Assembly (NCBI GenBank): GCA_029247265.1
Contig: JAQWLN010000130.1
Span: 1-40,710 of the forward strand
Length of the DNA stretch: 40,710 nt
Source of the DNA: Fuerstiella sp.
GTDB taxonomy: Bacteria; Planctomycetota; Planctomycetia; Planctomycetales; Planctomycetaceae
Direction of reading: 5' to 3'
Shown in pieces: positions 1-7,791 of the stretch. A program made the translations under genes and the position numbers. The notes beneath the pieces are model-generated. The model made no database searches, was not told the origin of the DNA, and worked only from the letters and a program-made list of their open reading frames with translations. Position 1 is the stretch's first letter, and each line of letters starts with the position of its first letter.

Positions 1-131
1 CCCCGTTTTTGATCCAGGTGTTATGAGAGTACGGGTTGGGTAACAGGGGTAGTGTCGCTGTGCTGATGGAGCGGAGTTCGCGCAGTGAACGTAGCGGAAT
101 CAGTACAGCGTTGCGCGAACGAGTTTGGGGG

Positions 132-818
132 TAGGCCGCCAGCAGTTCGTTCGGCGATGGGCTGGCGTTGCTGATTAGCCAGCGGTTGGGTGACGGGGCA
201 TCTGGTTCCGCACAGCTGTACGAACTGTTTTGCGACGTTATTGCAGAGAATCCAGGGATCAAGGAGTCGGCGGGAATCGACCTTGCGGCGATTCGGGCGA
301 GCGATCCGGCTGCATCCAGCCTGCTACATCCGTTTCTGAATTTCAAGGGATTTCACGCGGTCCAGGCATACCGCATTGCAAACGCGTTGTGGTCGAATAA
401 CCGTCGCGGCCTGGTGTATCACATTCAGAATCGAATCAGCGACATTTTCAACGTAGACATTCACCCGGCGGCGACAATTGGTTCGGGAGTGTTCATCGAT
501 CATGCCTCAGGTGTTGTTATCGGTGAAACCGCCTTCGTTGGAGACGACGTGACAATACTACACGGCGTTACTCTGGGCGGTACGGGGAAGGACAAAGGTG
601 ACCGTCATCCGAAGATTGGTCGCGGCGTTCTTATTGGCGCTAACGCTCAACTGCTCGGCAACATTGAGGTCGGTGAAGGTTCAAGTATCGGCGCCAGCAG
701 CGTGGTGCTTAAGAGCGTCGAGCCTTACAGCACTGTGGCTGGTGTCCCGGCACAGGTTGTTCGCCGTGAAGGCGCCCCGACGATTGCACTGAAACCGCTG
801 GCTGCTGCCGGGGCGTAG
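132..818 (+). CDS. cysE: Serine O-acetyltransferase (CysE), 5' end damaged
   Basis: Serine acetyltransferase makes O-acetylserine from serine and acetyl-CoA, the first step of cysteine synthesis in the cytoplasm. The left-handed beta-helix hexapeptide region is clear, with DIHPAATIG, DHASGVVIGETA, TLGGTGKDKGDRHPKIG and a closing AGVPAQVV. The N-terminal part (LKGF-like FKGFHAVQAYRIA) matches the long E. coli type, usually about 270 residues. The only start in the open frame is a TTG at 168 (216 aa, no good ribosome site). CysE-like sequence (SSFGDGLALLISQRLG) continues upstream of that TTG to a TAG at 132-134, so roughly 50 N-terminal residues of the helical trimer-contact domain are missing or out of frame. 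Either the gene is a recent pseudogene, or the sequence has an error, or a short form is made. The catalytic core looks intact. Family call is certain; functional status is not. Confidence 0.85.
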
Positions 819-856
819 CCACGCCCGTTCGCAACGGACTTTGCCTTGTGGCGTGA
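819..856. terminator. Possible bidirectional terminator between convergent genes
   Basis: The 43-bp gap between the ends of cysE and the leftward PQQ gene contains an inverted repeat: CACGCC at 820-825 and GGCGTG at 850-855, with a smaller CGTT/AACG hairpin nested inside. There is no strong T tract on either side, so this is only a plausible stop for both transcripts. Confidence 0.3.
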
Positions 857-861
857 CTCAA

Positions 862-2226
862 TCACTTGATGGCGATGAGCCGCTCTGTTGTACGAAAATA
901 CAGTACTCCCTCTGAGATGGCGGGTGTTGCGAAACAGGGCTGGCTCATCTTGTTTCTCGCCAGCACTTCGAAATCAGGCCCGGCCGACACGACGTAGACC
1001 GTACCGTTTTCGGAAGCACAGTAAATCTTTCCGTCAGCCGCCACCAGGGAAGACAGGATCGACGCGCCCGCGCCCAGTCGCCGTTCGTAGACCTTCTCGC
1101 CGGTTAACGAATTGAAGCAGCGGAGAACTCCATTGGAATTCCCCAGATATAGATAGTCTCCGTACACGACGGGCGTTGACATATAGGAACCGCCGCGTGT
1201 TGTGCTCCAGATAACTGACTTGTTGCTGTCATTGTTTTCATCTTCTTCAGAAGGAGAAATGTCTCCCCTGGCCTCGGGCCGCACTACATAAATCGGAGAC
1301 TGAGAGCCGTGCGCGTTCGTGATGTAGATCAAACCGTTGGCTTCAAATGGTGTGGGCACGGGATTGTCCCCTCCTCCGCGGATTCGCCAGAATTCTTCGC
1401 CGGATGCGAGATCGTATGAGACAATCCATGGCCAGCCATTGACGACCACCTGAGTTCTGCCCGGAGAGCTATGAATGAACGGCGTTCCCCAACTCCGTTC
1501 ACAAATATCCTTCCGCGAGACTCGCCAGAGTTCCTCACCGTCAGTGAGGCTCAGCACGGCAACAAAGGGATCATCGGGGTCGTCGCAGACAATCGCCACG
1601 CGATCTTTGTGAATCGCCGGCGAACTCGCGTAACCCCATCCAATACCGTATTTGCTGATGTTGATCGTCCCCAGATCGCGACGCCACGTCAAAGTTCCGT
1701 CCAGGTCGTAACAGTGGAGTCCTTCGGAGCCAAAGAAAGCCAGGACGTCGTTTCCTGCGACAGAAACGCTGGTGTTCGCGTGAGTCGCCTTGATATGGCG
1801 AGTCGCGCGAGGTCGCCCCTTGTGCGCCGTCTGCCGCCAGAGTTCGGCCCCCGTCGACTTGTCGTAACAAAGGACCACCCAACTCTGTTCGCCGTTATCA
1901 TCCGCTGCATCGGGGCGTCCGCCGCGACCAACTTTCAGTGGCGCTTTGCCCTCGCTGGCGATCGCCGTCGTCAGAAAGATGCGGTTGCCGACGACAACCG
2001 GACTTGAATGACTCAGCCCCGGCACTTCCGCCTGCCACTGTACCCCTTCGATGTCGCCGGCCTGTGGATTGGCATTCCATCCGCTCCGCACCGGAAAACC
2101 ATCCGCGACTCCGGCGTTGCCTGGGCCGCGAAAAACGGGCCAGTCCGTTCCGTCGTCAGCTCCATATGCACCCGCAGATGTCGTGACGCTGACAATCAGC
2201 AACAAATATCGCCGTCGCAAATTCAA
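862..2226 (-). CDS. Secreted PQQ-type beta-propeller protein
   Basis: The 454-residue protein starts with an Arg-rich signal peptide (MNLRRRYLLLIVSVTTSAGAYG) and continues with WPVFRGPGNAGVA, the usual opening of planctomycete outer-membrane-assembly-like PQQ repeat proteins. Repeated blades follow, such as GTLTWRRDLG, TDGEELWRVS, ASGEEFWRI, SLTGEKVYERR and ENGTVYVVSA. These are the W-rich blade ends of a BamB or quinoprotein-like propeller. No enzyme active site or cytochrome motif is visible, so it is more likely a periplasmic binding or scaffold propeller than a dehydrogenase. It lies 45 bp downstream of the FG-GAP gene on the same strand and is probably co-transcribed with it. Substrate and partner are unknown. 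Confidence 0.85.
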   Translation of the reverse strand: MNLRRRYLLLIVSVTTSAGAYGADDGTDWPVFRGPGNAGVADGFPVRSGWNANPQAGDIEGVQWQAEVPGLSHSSPVVVGNRIFLTTAIASEGKAPLKVGRGGRPDAADDNGEQSWVVLCYDKSTGAELWRQTAHKGRPRATRHIKATHANTSVSVAGNDVLAFFGSEGLHCYDLDGTLTWRRDLGTINISKYGIGWGYASSPAIHKDRVAIVCDDPDDPFVAVLSLTDGEELWRVSRKDICERSWGTPFIHSSPGRTQVVVNGWPWIVSYDLASGEEFWRIRGGGDNPVPTPFEANGLIYITNAHGSQSPIYVVRPEARGDISPSEEDENNDSNKSVIWSTTRGGSYMSTPVVYGDYLYLGNSNGVLRCFNSLTGEKVYERRLGAGASILSSLVAADGKIYCASENGTVYVVSAGPDFEVLARNKMSQPCFATPAISEGVLYFRTTERLIAIK

Positions 2227-2271
2227 AGTTTTCTCCTGTGAGATACCAGACCATCACTGACCGCCAAAGAC

Positions 2272-3417
2272 CTATCGGCTCGATTTGTGCTGTGGACGAT
2301 TCAGGAAAACCTGATTTCCGGAACCGGAATTTGCAACCGCTATATCCCGGAAACCGTCCCCATCCAGGTCCCCTGTATCCAAACCATAGGTTGCATGGGA
2401 AGCGTCACCAAAGCAGACCTCTCGGAAACTGCTTCCATCACCCGGATTGAAGAACACGGCATTCTGCTGCGCTGCATTGACCGCCACAAGGTCCACGTCG
2501 CCGTCGTTGTCCATATCGACTGCAGACAGAGCATATGTCTTACCGCCTTCACGGCCAAAGTTGAAAGTTTCGTCGAAGCTCGTCTGGCCATCCCCCAAAT
2601 AGACAACGTTTGTTTGCCCGATGTTGCCGGTCACCAGATCGAGCCAGCCGTCCGAGTTCACATCGGCTACGGCAATCGCACGAGTCTGATCATCTCCGCT
2701 TCCGAACGGAATCCGCGTATTGAAGTTCGTGTGCCCGTCATTCAGAAGGACGAAGTTCTGCTGTGCGTCTCTGTTTGCCAGGACAAGATCTGCATGACCG
2801 TCCCGGTTTAAATCGGCAACGGCAACATCGATTGTGGAATCGTCGCGTTGTCCGAAGGGCAATCCTGCGAAAAACTGGCCGGTGCCGTCGTTCAGGTAGA
2901 TCTGATTCCGCCGTCCGCGGCAGGTTGCCAAGACGTCCACGTCTCCGTCCGCATCGATATCCGCTAACGTCAGACTGCGGACGCTTGAAATTTCTCCGAA
3001 GTCTCTACTCTTTCCAAAGTATCCCGCTCCGTTATTGAGAAATACGCAGTTTGGGGCCATGTCGTTGCCCACGACAATGTCCAGGTCACCATCACCGTCC
3101 ATGTCAGCAACTTCGGTGGCATAGGAAGTGCGACGTTCCTGGCCCAAGGGGCGCTGCACACCGAAACGTGCCCGCCCCTGATTCACCATCAGAAAGTTCT
3201 GTTGCGGCCAATGGCGCCCGTTGGCAATGATCACGTCCAGGTCGTTGTCCCCGTCAATGTCAGCAATTCGGACAGAGGCGGAAAGATTTGCCTCAGTGCC
3301 CATTATCAGCCGGTCGGTGCTGACGAAGATTCGCTCATCGCCGCACAGTGCGCCTGGCAGGGCCATCGTCAGTGTTTCTGCCGTCACCAGCATCACGATT
3401 GTTCGCAGTTGTCTCAT
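2272..3417 (-). CDS. Secreted FG-GAP/VCBS repeat protein
   Basis: An open frame begins at 3459, but the Met at 3417 is a better start because it opens directly into a signal peptide (MRQLRTIVMLVTAETLTMAL, then PGALCGDE). The 381-residue product is built of about six to seven repeats with the calcium-binding pattern DxDxDGDxD, for example IDGDNDLDVI, MDGDGDLDIV, IDADGDVDVL, LNRDGHADLV, VNSDGWLDLV, MDNDGDVDLV and LDGDGFRDIA. These form an integrin-alpha-like FG-GAP propeller, exported and probably surface or periplasmic. No catalytic domain is attached. It is the first gene of a leftward pair with the PQQ propeller. The family is secure; the ligand is unknown. Confidence 0.85.
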   Translation of the reverse strand: MRQLRTIVMLVTAETLTMALPGALCGDERIFVSTDRLIMGTEANLSASVRIADIDGDNDLDVIIANGRHWPQQNFLMVNQGRARFGVQRPLGQERRTSYATEVADMDGDGDLDIVVGNDMAPNCVFLNNGAGYFGKSRDFGEISSVRSLTLADIDADGDVDVLATCRGRRNQIYLNDGTGQFFAGLPFGQRDDSTIDVAVADLNRDGHADLVLANRDAQQNFVLLNDGHTNFNTRIPFGSGDDQTRAIAVADVNSDGWLDLVTGNIGQTNVVYLGDGQTSFDETFNFGREGGKTYALSAVDMDNDGDVDLVAVNAAQQNAVFFNPGDGSSFREVCFGDASHATYGLDTGDLDGDGFRDIAVANSGSGNQVFLNRPQHKSSR

Positions 3418-3574
3418 GGTCTCAGGTTTTATGGAGGATGATCTACGACGAGTGAACAACGCCTGCGGAATGTTTCACCTTCTGTTCCGTAATTCGGAGC
3501 GGGCGCAACGCGAAGCAAGTCTCGTCGTCGCGTGTCTTCTGGGCGATTCAAAGAGAATGCGCTTGTCGAATCAA

Positions 3575-4420
3575 CTACTTCGATTGCAACGCGATGAACT
3601 CGCGGGAACGCAGAATTACCTCGTCCGTGATGCCCATGTGTCCTTTGTCCGGATAACGATGAAACGTGTGAGGCGCGTCTGCCTTTTTGAGGGCTTCGAC
3701 CATCAGCAGGGCGTTGCTGATTGGGACCGAACGGTCGTTGTCGGAATGCAGAATCAACAGTGGTTTGGTGTCTGCTGTCACATGATTGACGGGGGACGCC
3801 AGGTGTCGTGCCTGAACCGCATCGCCGGTCGGTGGGGTCCAGATGTTGCCCCAGCTGAGCGTCATGAGTTCATAGTTGGCCGCGACGCTGATGACTGCCC
3901 GCACGTCGTTGCTGGCTTTCTCCCAACCGCCGGTCCGCTTGAACGGCCCATCACCCAATGTTGCCGCCAGAGACACCATGTGACCGCCCGCCGACTGGCC
4001 CATCAGGAAGATGCGATTGGGGTCGACGTTCAATTCCTTCGCATGGGCATGTACGTAGCGGACGGCGCATTGCACATCCTGATAACAGGCCGGGGCCGGT
4101 GAGACGCCGACAAGTCGATAATCGATCGACATCGCGAAGAAGCCAGACTCTGCCCACTGCCGGACAACGATGGTGGACCCGTCTTTCTTGCGTCCGCCGC
4201 GCCACCGCCCACCATGAACCGAAATAATCGCCGGCAGCGGACTTTCGGACTTCGGGTAAGCGACGTCCGCCAACAGACCGGCTCCGTGGACTCGGCCATA
4301 CACAACGTCTTCACGGACTACGATGTCCGCTGAAGCGGTTTCCTGCGCTGTCGGTAATCCCGCGCTGGTCATTATGCTGACGAAAGCGGTCAGGTGGATC
4401 GTTGATTGGATCATGGGCAA
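3575..4420 (-). CDS. Secreted alpha/beta-hydrolase esterase (BD-FAE type)
   Basis: The 281-residue protein has an N-terminal signal peptide ending near residues 25-31. It shows the hormone-sensitive-lipase/feruloyl-esterase layout: oxyanion-hole HGG at residues 69-71, nucleophile elbow GQSAGGH with Ser143, an acid within SDNDRS (Asp227 or Asp229), and His261 in DKGHMG. Planctomycetes use such enzymes to deacetylate or deferuloylate polysaccharides outside the cytoplasm. It is on the same strand as the FG-GAP and PQQ genes, with a gap of about 150 bp. The esterase class is well supported; the actual ester substrate is not visible from the sequence. Confidence 0.85.
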   Translation of the reverse strand: MPMIQSTIHLTAFVSIMTSAGLPTAQETASADIVVREDVVYGRVHGAGLLADVAYPKSESPLPAIISVHGGRWRGGRKKDGSTIVVRQWAESGFFAMSIDYRLVGVSPAPACYQDVQCAVRYVHAHAKELNVDPNRIFLMGQSAGGHMVSLAATLGDGPFKRTGGWEKASNDVRAVISVAANYELMTLSWGNIWTPPTGDAVQARHLASPVNHVTADTKPLLILHSDNDRSVPISNALLMVEALKKADAPHTFHRYPDKGHMGITDEVILRSREFIALQSK

Positions 4421-4457
4421 GTTCCTGAGTAATACGTAACAGTCGCCAACGCGATAG

Positions 4458-4763
4458 TTATTCGTCAGGCCGCGTCTGTTGTGATTCGAGAAACGCCAGC
4501 AGATCGATAAATTCCTGCTGCGTCAGCCTCTTCTCCAGCCCGTCGGGCATCGTGCTGACGGTCTGGGCGGTGATCTCTTCAATATCCGAAATGGCCAGTT
4601 GATGAATTTTGCCCTGATTGTCGCCGAGTGCAAGCAACTCACTCGTTTCAGAGACGCGAATGCCTGACAACACTTGGCCGTCCTTCAGCGCCACGACGAT
4701 TGTCGAGTAGCTGGGAGCGACAGTTCGGCTGGTCATGGAAATGATCGTGTGCCCATCTGGCAA
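4458..4763 (-). pseudogene. Orphan C-terminal fragment of a PVC-type heme-binding protein
   Basis: This 101-codon frame matches only the extreme C-terminal part of PVC cytochrome c/dehydrogenase proteins: an exchange motif (IVVALKDGQVLSGIRV), the segment ISDIEEITAQTVSTMPDGLE and a final QEFIDLLAFLESQ. The same block occurs near the C-terminus of the full-length protein at 13711-18135 (VRKDGRVANGML, DDIEELLASRKSLMPEGFE). Here there is no CxxCH heme motif, no dehydrogenase domain and no signal peptide, and nothing similar remains upstream in 4764-5049. It looks like the remnant of a gene whose 5' portion has been deleted. A short functional protein cannot be excluded, but I judge it unlikely. 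Confidence 0.6.
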
Positions 4764-5049
4764 TCAGAATTGCTGCAGCACCAGAATACGCGAATCTGCG
4801 CGGGATGAAAGTATCTGAGTGGTTACGACGGGTGAATTCAGTTTCGCACCAGGATCCGGTTCGCTCCAGGTTCCACGTCAATCAGGAACGTGGTATAACA
4901 TCAACCAAAGTCACGACCGTCAAGGCGTGGAGCCTTACACGCAGCGTACGAGTGGAATCGCGGTTCTCGGCGTCGTGGCGCTGCTGGAATGGAGTGACGA
5001 TGAACAGACAGAAGTCGATGCCAGAGATGTACGATAGACCGGTCACACC

Positions 5050-5529
5050 ATGAAAAAAGTCGCAGTATTCGTTGACGTGCAGAACGTCTTTTACACCGTG
5101 AAAGACAGTTTTGGATATCATTTTAACTATACCGCGTTCTGGGACGAGGTCACAGAGGATCGAGAAGTCGTGCATGCCTTCGCGTACGCGATTGATCGTC
5201 GAGACCCCAGGCAGATTGGTTTTCAACAGATCCTCAAAACCATCGGTTTCGAAGTAAAGCTGAAGCCTTACATTCAGCGACGTGATGGTTCGGCGAAAGG
5301 CGACTGGGACGTGGGGATTACTCTGGACATGATCGAACTGGCACCGGAAATTGACGTGGCTGTCTTGGCGTCCGGCGATGGCGATTTTGACCTGGTCGTC
5401 AGCAAACTTCAGGATAAGTACAAAGTGGACGTCGAAGTATACGGCGCAAGAAAACTTTCTGCAGCAAGTTTGGTCCAGGCAGCGACACGCTTTGTGCCTA
5501 TCGAAGGACGGTTGTTGCTGTCAAAGTGA
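5050..5529 (+). CDS. NYN-domain (LabA/DUF88) putative nuclease
   Basis: The 159-residue protein is a single NYN domain of the PIN-like nuclease superfamily. The acidic metal-binding positions are present: Asp9 in VFVDVQN, the KGDWDVGITLDMI helix with Asp85, Asp87 and Asp93, and ASGDGDFD with Asp110 and Asp112. Cytoplasmic proteins of this family (LabA/MARF1-like) are thought to cut RNA, though targets are mostly unknown. The ATG at 5050 follows a stretch with no obvious Shine-Dalgarno sequence, but homology starts right at the N-terminus. It stands alone between divergent and unrelated secreted-protein genes. Confidence 0.88.
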   Translation: MKKVAVFVDVQNVFYTVKDSFGYHFNYTAFWDEVTEDREVVHAFAYAIDRRDPRQIGFQQILKTIGFEVKLKPYIQRRDGSAKGDWDVGITLDMIELAPEIDVAVLASGDGDFDLVVSKLQDKYKVDVEVYGARKLSAASLVQAATRFVPIEGRLLLSK

Positions 5530-5703
5530 GTCAGACTGAGAATGGACATGGCTTCCGCGCAAAGGGGCGGCTCGATGACAGTGGCGATGAATCGTGCACG
5601 TTGTCTCGGATTGTGATAGAGTCCGATTTGTAGATGGCTTGCGGTTATCTCGCCGCCTTCTGTACGGTCACGCTTCCTGGTGTTTTTTTTGGAAACGCGT
5701 TCC

Positions 5704-7482
5704 ATGTGTCAACGCCGCGTGCTTTCAGCCGAGTGTTCAGCGCTGGCAGGGCCCAGCCTTCTGCATATTATACAATCGCTGTCGATTGGGGCGATCGTGA
5801 TTTTCGCGGCGGCGACCGTGTCAGCCGACGTTCGCGTACCGCGTCTGTTCAGTGATGGCATGGTGCTGCAGCAGCAGACAAACAATGCCGTCTGGGGATT
5901 TGCCGCGCCGGGTGAACAGGTTGCTGTAAAGGCCAGTTGGGGAGCCGAAGGCCGTACAGTGGCAGACGCCGCCGGTGACTGGCGGGTCCTGCTGCAAACG
6001 CCAGCGCACGGTACGGGACATTCTCTGATGGTCAGCGGCCGTAACTCAATCAGTATTCAGGACGTCTCGATCGGAGAAGTCTGGTTGTGTGCTGGCCAGT
6101 CGAATATGGGCTGGAAGCTGGGCAGCACCTTTGGCGGTGAAGAAGAAGCTGCCACGGCGACCGCTCCGGACTTCCGTATCTTTGTGTCGCAACGGGAGCA
6201 TTGGCATGAGCCACTGAGGGAATCAAGGGACCGGCTGGCGAAGTGGTCGGCATGTAATCCGAAGTCGGCGGCGGCGACGTCTGCAGTGTCGTACTACTTC
6301 GGCCGTACGCTGCAAAGGGTACTGGACATTCCAGTGGGCATCATCGTTCAGGCGTACGCCGGGACACCGATCGAAGGATGGATGCCCCAGGACGTTCAGG
6401 CGGACGATCCGAGAATGTTGGCGGCCATCGATGATCTGAAGAAACGATCAAGACGGTATTCGGTCGACGAAGCAATGCAAACGTTTCAGAACGAACTGAG
6501 CGTCTACAACAGAAAGATCGATGCCGGGGAAACGATGAAGGGCCAGTTCCGAGTACTTCAGCCTCCCTTCATTACGAAACCGGCAACGCTGGGACATCAA
6601 TATCCGTCGCATATATTCAACGCCATGATTCATCCTGTGAGGCCTTACGGAATCAAAGGAGTCGTCTGGTATCAGGGCGAAAGGAATTCGAAGAACGTTC
6701 CGCAGGCACTGAACTATCGCAGACAACTTGCAAGGCTGATTGGCTATTACCGGACATCGTGGCACAAGTTATCAGGCGGCAACGTGGCGAACGAGTTTCC
6801 TTTTTACTTCACTCAACTGCCCAGCTGGCATGCTGCTCAGACGGACCCCGTCGAAGGCCTGGAAGCACCATGGGTGGTGAATCGGGAAATGATGAGACTG
6901 GTGACAGCAGATGTTGCCAATACCGGTATGGCTGTGGCCATCGACACGGGTGACGAGATCGTACTGCATCCGCAGAATAAGAAACCGATCGGAATTCGGC
7001 ACGCGTGCATGGCTTTGGCACGAACGTACGGAAAGCCGATCGTCGGCTCCGGGCCGCGATTTCTAAGTGACACGACTCGGGGCAGCAACATCGTGTTGAA
7101 ATTCGATTCAGTGGGCAGTGGGCTTGTGTCCGCGAGGTCAGGCAAGTTGAATTCATTCGCGATCGCAGGGCGGGACATGCAATGGCATTGGGCCGATGCG
7201 GTCATCGAAGGGAACACCGTGGTTGTCTCATCGCAGCAGGTTTCACAACCGGTCGCTGTACGCTACGCGTGGGCCATGAATCCTTCACGGCGAAATCTGT
7301 TGTACAACAAAGAAGGATTTCCCGCATCGCCTTTCCGTACAGACAGCTGGCTACTGTTTGACCCTGATCGCGATGAAGTGGTCGAAGTTGAAAAACCGAA
7401 AAAGCCAGACGGTTATCAGTCTGCTGACTGGGAGCTTCCCTCCATCACGGTGAGTTCAGGTTCAATCAGCCGGGTAAGGTAA
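5704..7482 (+). CDS. Secreted sialate O-acetylesterase (SASA family)
   Basis: The frame opens at 5680, but the ATG at 5704 gives a normal signal peptide (hydrophobic stretch around residues 18-38, cleavage near VSADVRV), for 592 residues. The N-terminal beta-domain (LPRLFSDGMVLQQ-like) precedes an SGNH hydrolase core: GEVWLCAGQSNMGW with nucleophile Ser133, the GVVWYQGERNS block, and a C-terminal GDEIVLHPQNKKPIG carrying the Asp/His pair. This is the layout of eukaryotic-like sialate 9-O-acetylesterases and bacterial carbohydrate esterases that remove acetyl groups from glycans. It likely acts in the periplasm or outside the cell. Planctomycetes commonly use them on sulfated or acetylated algal polysaccharides (inference). 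All catalytic blocks look intact. Confidence 0.9.
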   Translation: MCQRRVLSAECSALAGPSLLHIIQSLSIGAIVIFAAATVSADVRVPRLFSDGMVLQQQTNNAVWGFAAPGEQVAVKASWGAEGRTVADAAGDWRVLLQTPAHGTGHSLMVSGRNSISIQDVSIGEVWLCAGQSNMGWKLGSTFGGEEEAATATAPDFRIFVSQREHWHEPLRESRDRLAKWSACNPKSAAATSAVSYYFGRTLQRVLDIPVGIIVQAYAGTPIEGWMPQDVQADDPRMLAAIDDLKKRSRRYSVDEAMQTFQNELSVYNRKIDAGETMKGQFRVLQPPFITKPATLGHQYPSHIFNAMIHPVRPYGIKGVVWYQGERNSKNVPQALNYRRQLARLIGYYRTSWHKLSGGNVANEFPFYFTQLPSWHAAQTDPVEGLEAPWVVNREMMRLVTADVANTGMAVAIDTGDEIVLHPQNKKPIGIRHACMALARTYGKPIVGSGPRFLSDTTRGSNIVLKFDSVGSGLVSARSGKLNSFAIAGRDMQWHWADAVIEGNTVVVSSQQVSQPVAVRYAWAMNPSRRNLLYNKEGFPASPFRTDSWLLFDPDRDEVVEVEKPKKPDGYQSADWELPSITVSSGSISRVR

Positions 7483-7791
7483 GTTACTGAAAGTCTTATC
7501 GCTGTCGTTGGTACTGTGGAATGATCGTACCAGAAACATTCCCGACAACTCAAAACATCCGAGAGGCATCCGTTCGCCGATGACCTGGCTTGTTGTGGAA
7601 CGGAGATCGTCATTCGACGTGTTGAGGCTGAGCCACTTCGAGACAAGAAGCTGAGCCAACTGTCCAACACAGTCGCCGCTGACAGATTATCAGTCAATGC
7701 AGCTGCGACGATTATCAACAACTTGGGTCAGAATGTCCGTTGTTCCAGAGAGGATAAACTGCGGCGCTGTTACGGGCCGCAGGTCACTTCT
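7483..7791. other. Intergenic region between convergent genes
   Basis: This stretch of about 310 bp separates the acetylesterase end from the histidine kinase end. A plus-strand frame near 7585-7745 stays open for about 60 codons but has no start or family resemblance. I see no hairpin with a T tract and no RNA gene. Confidence 0.4.

Noticed and set aside
3221-4102. Long open frame (293 codons, plus strand)
   Set aside because: It is antisense to the FG-GAP and esterase genes, which have clear families, signal peptides and catalytic residues; the plus-strand product resembles nothing.
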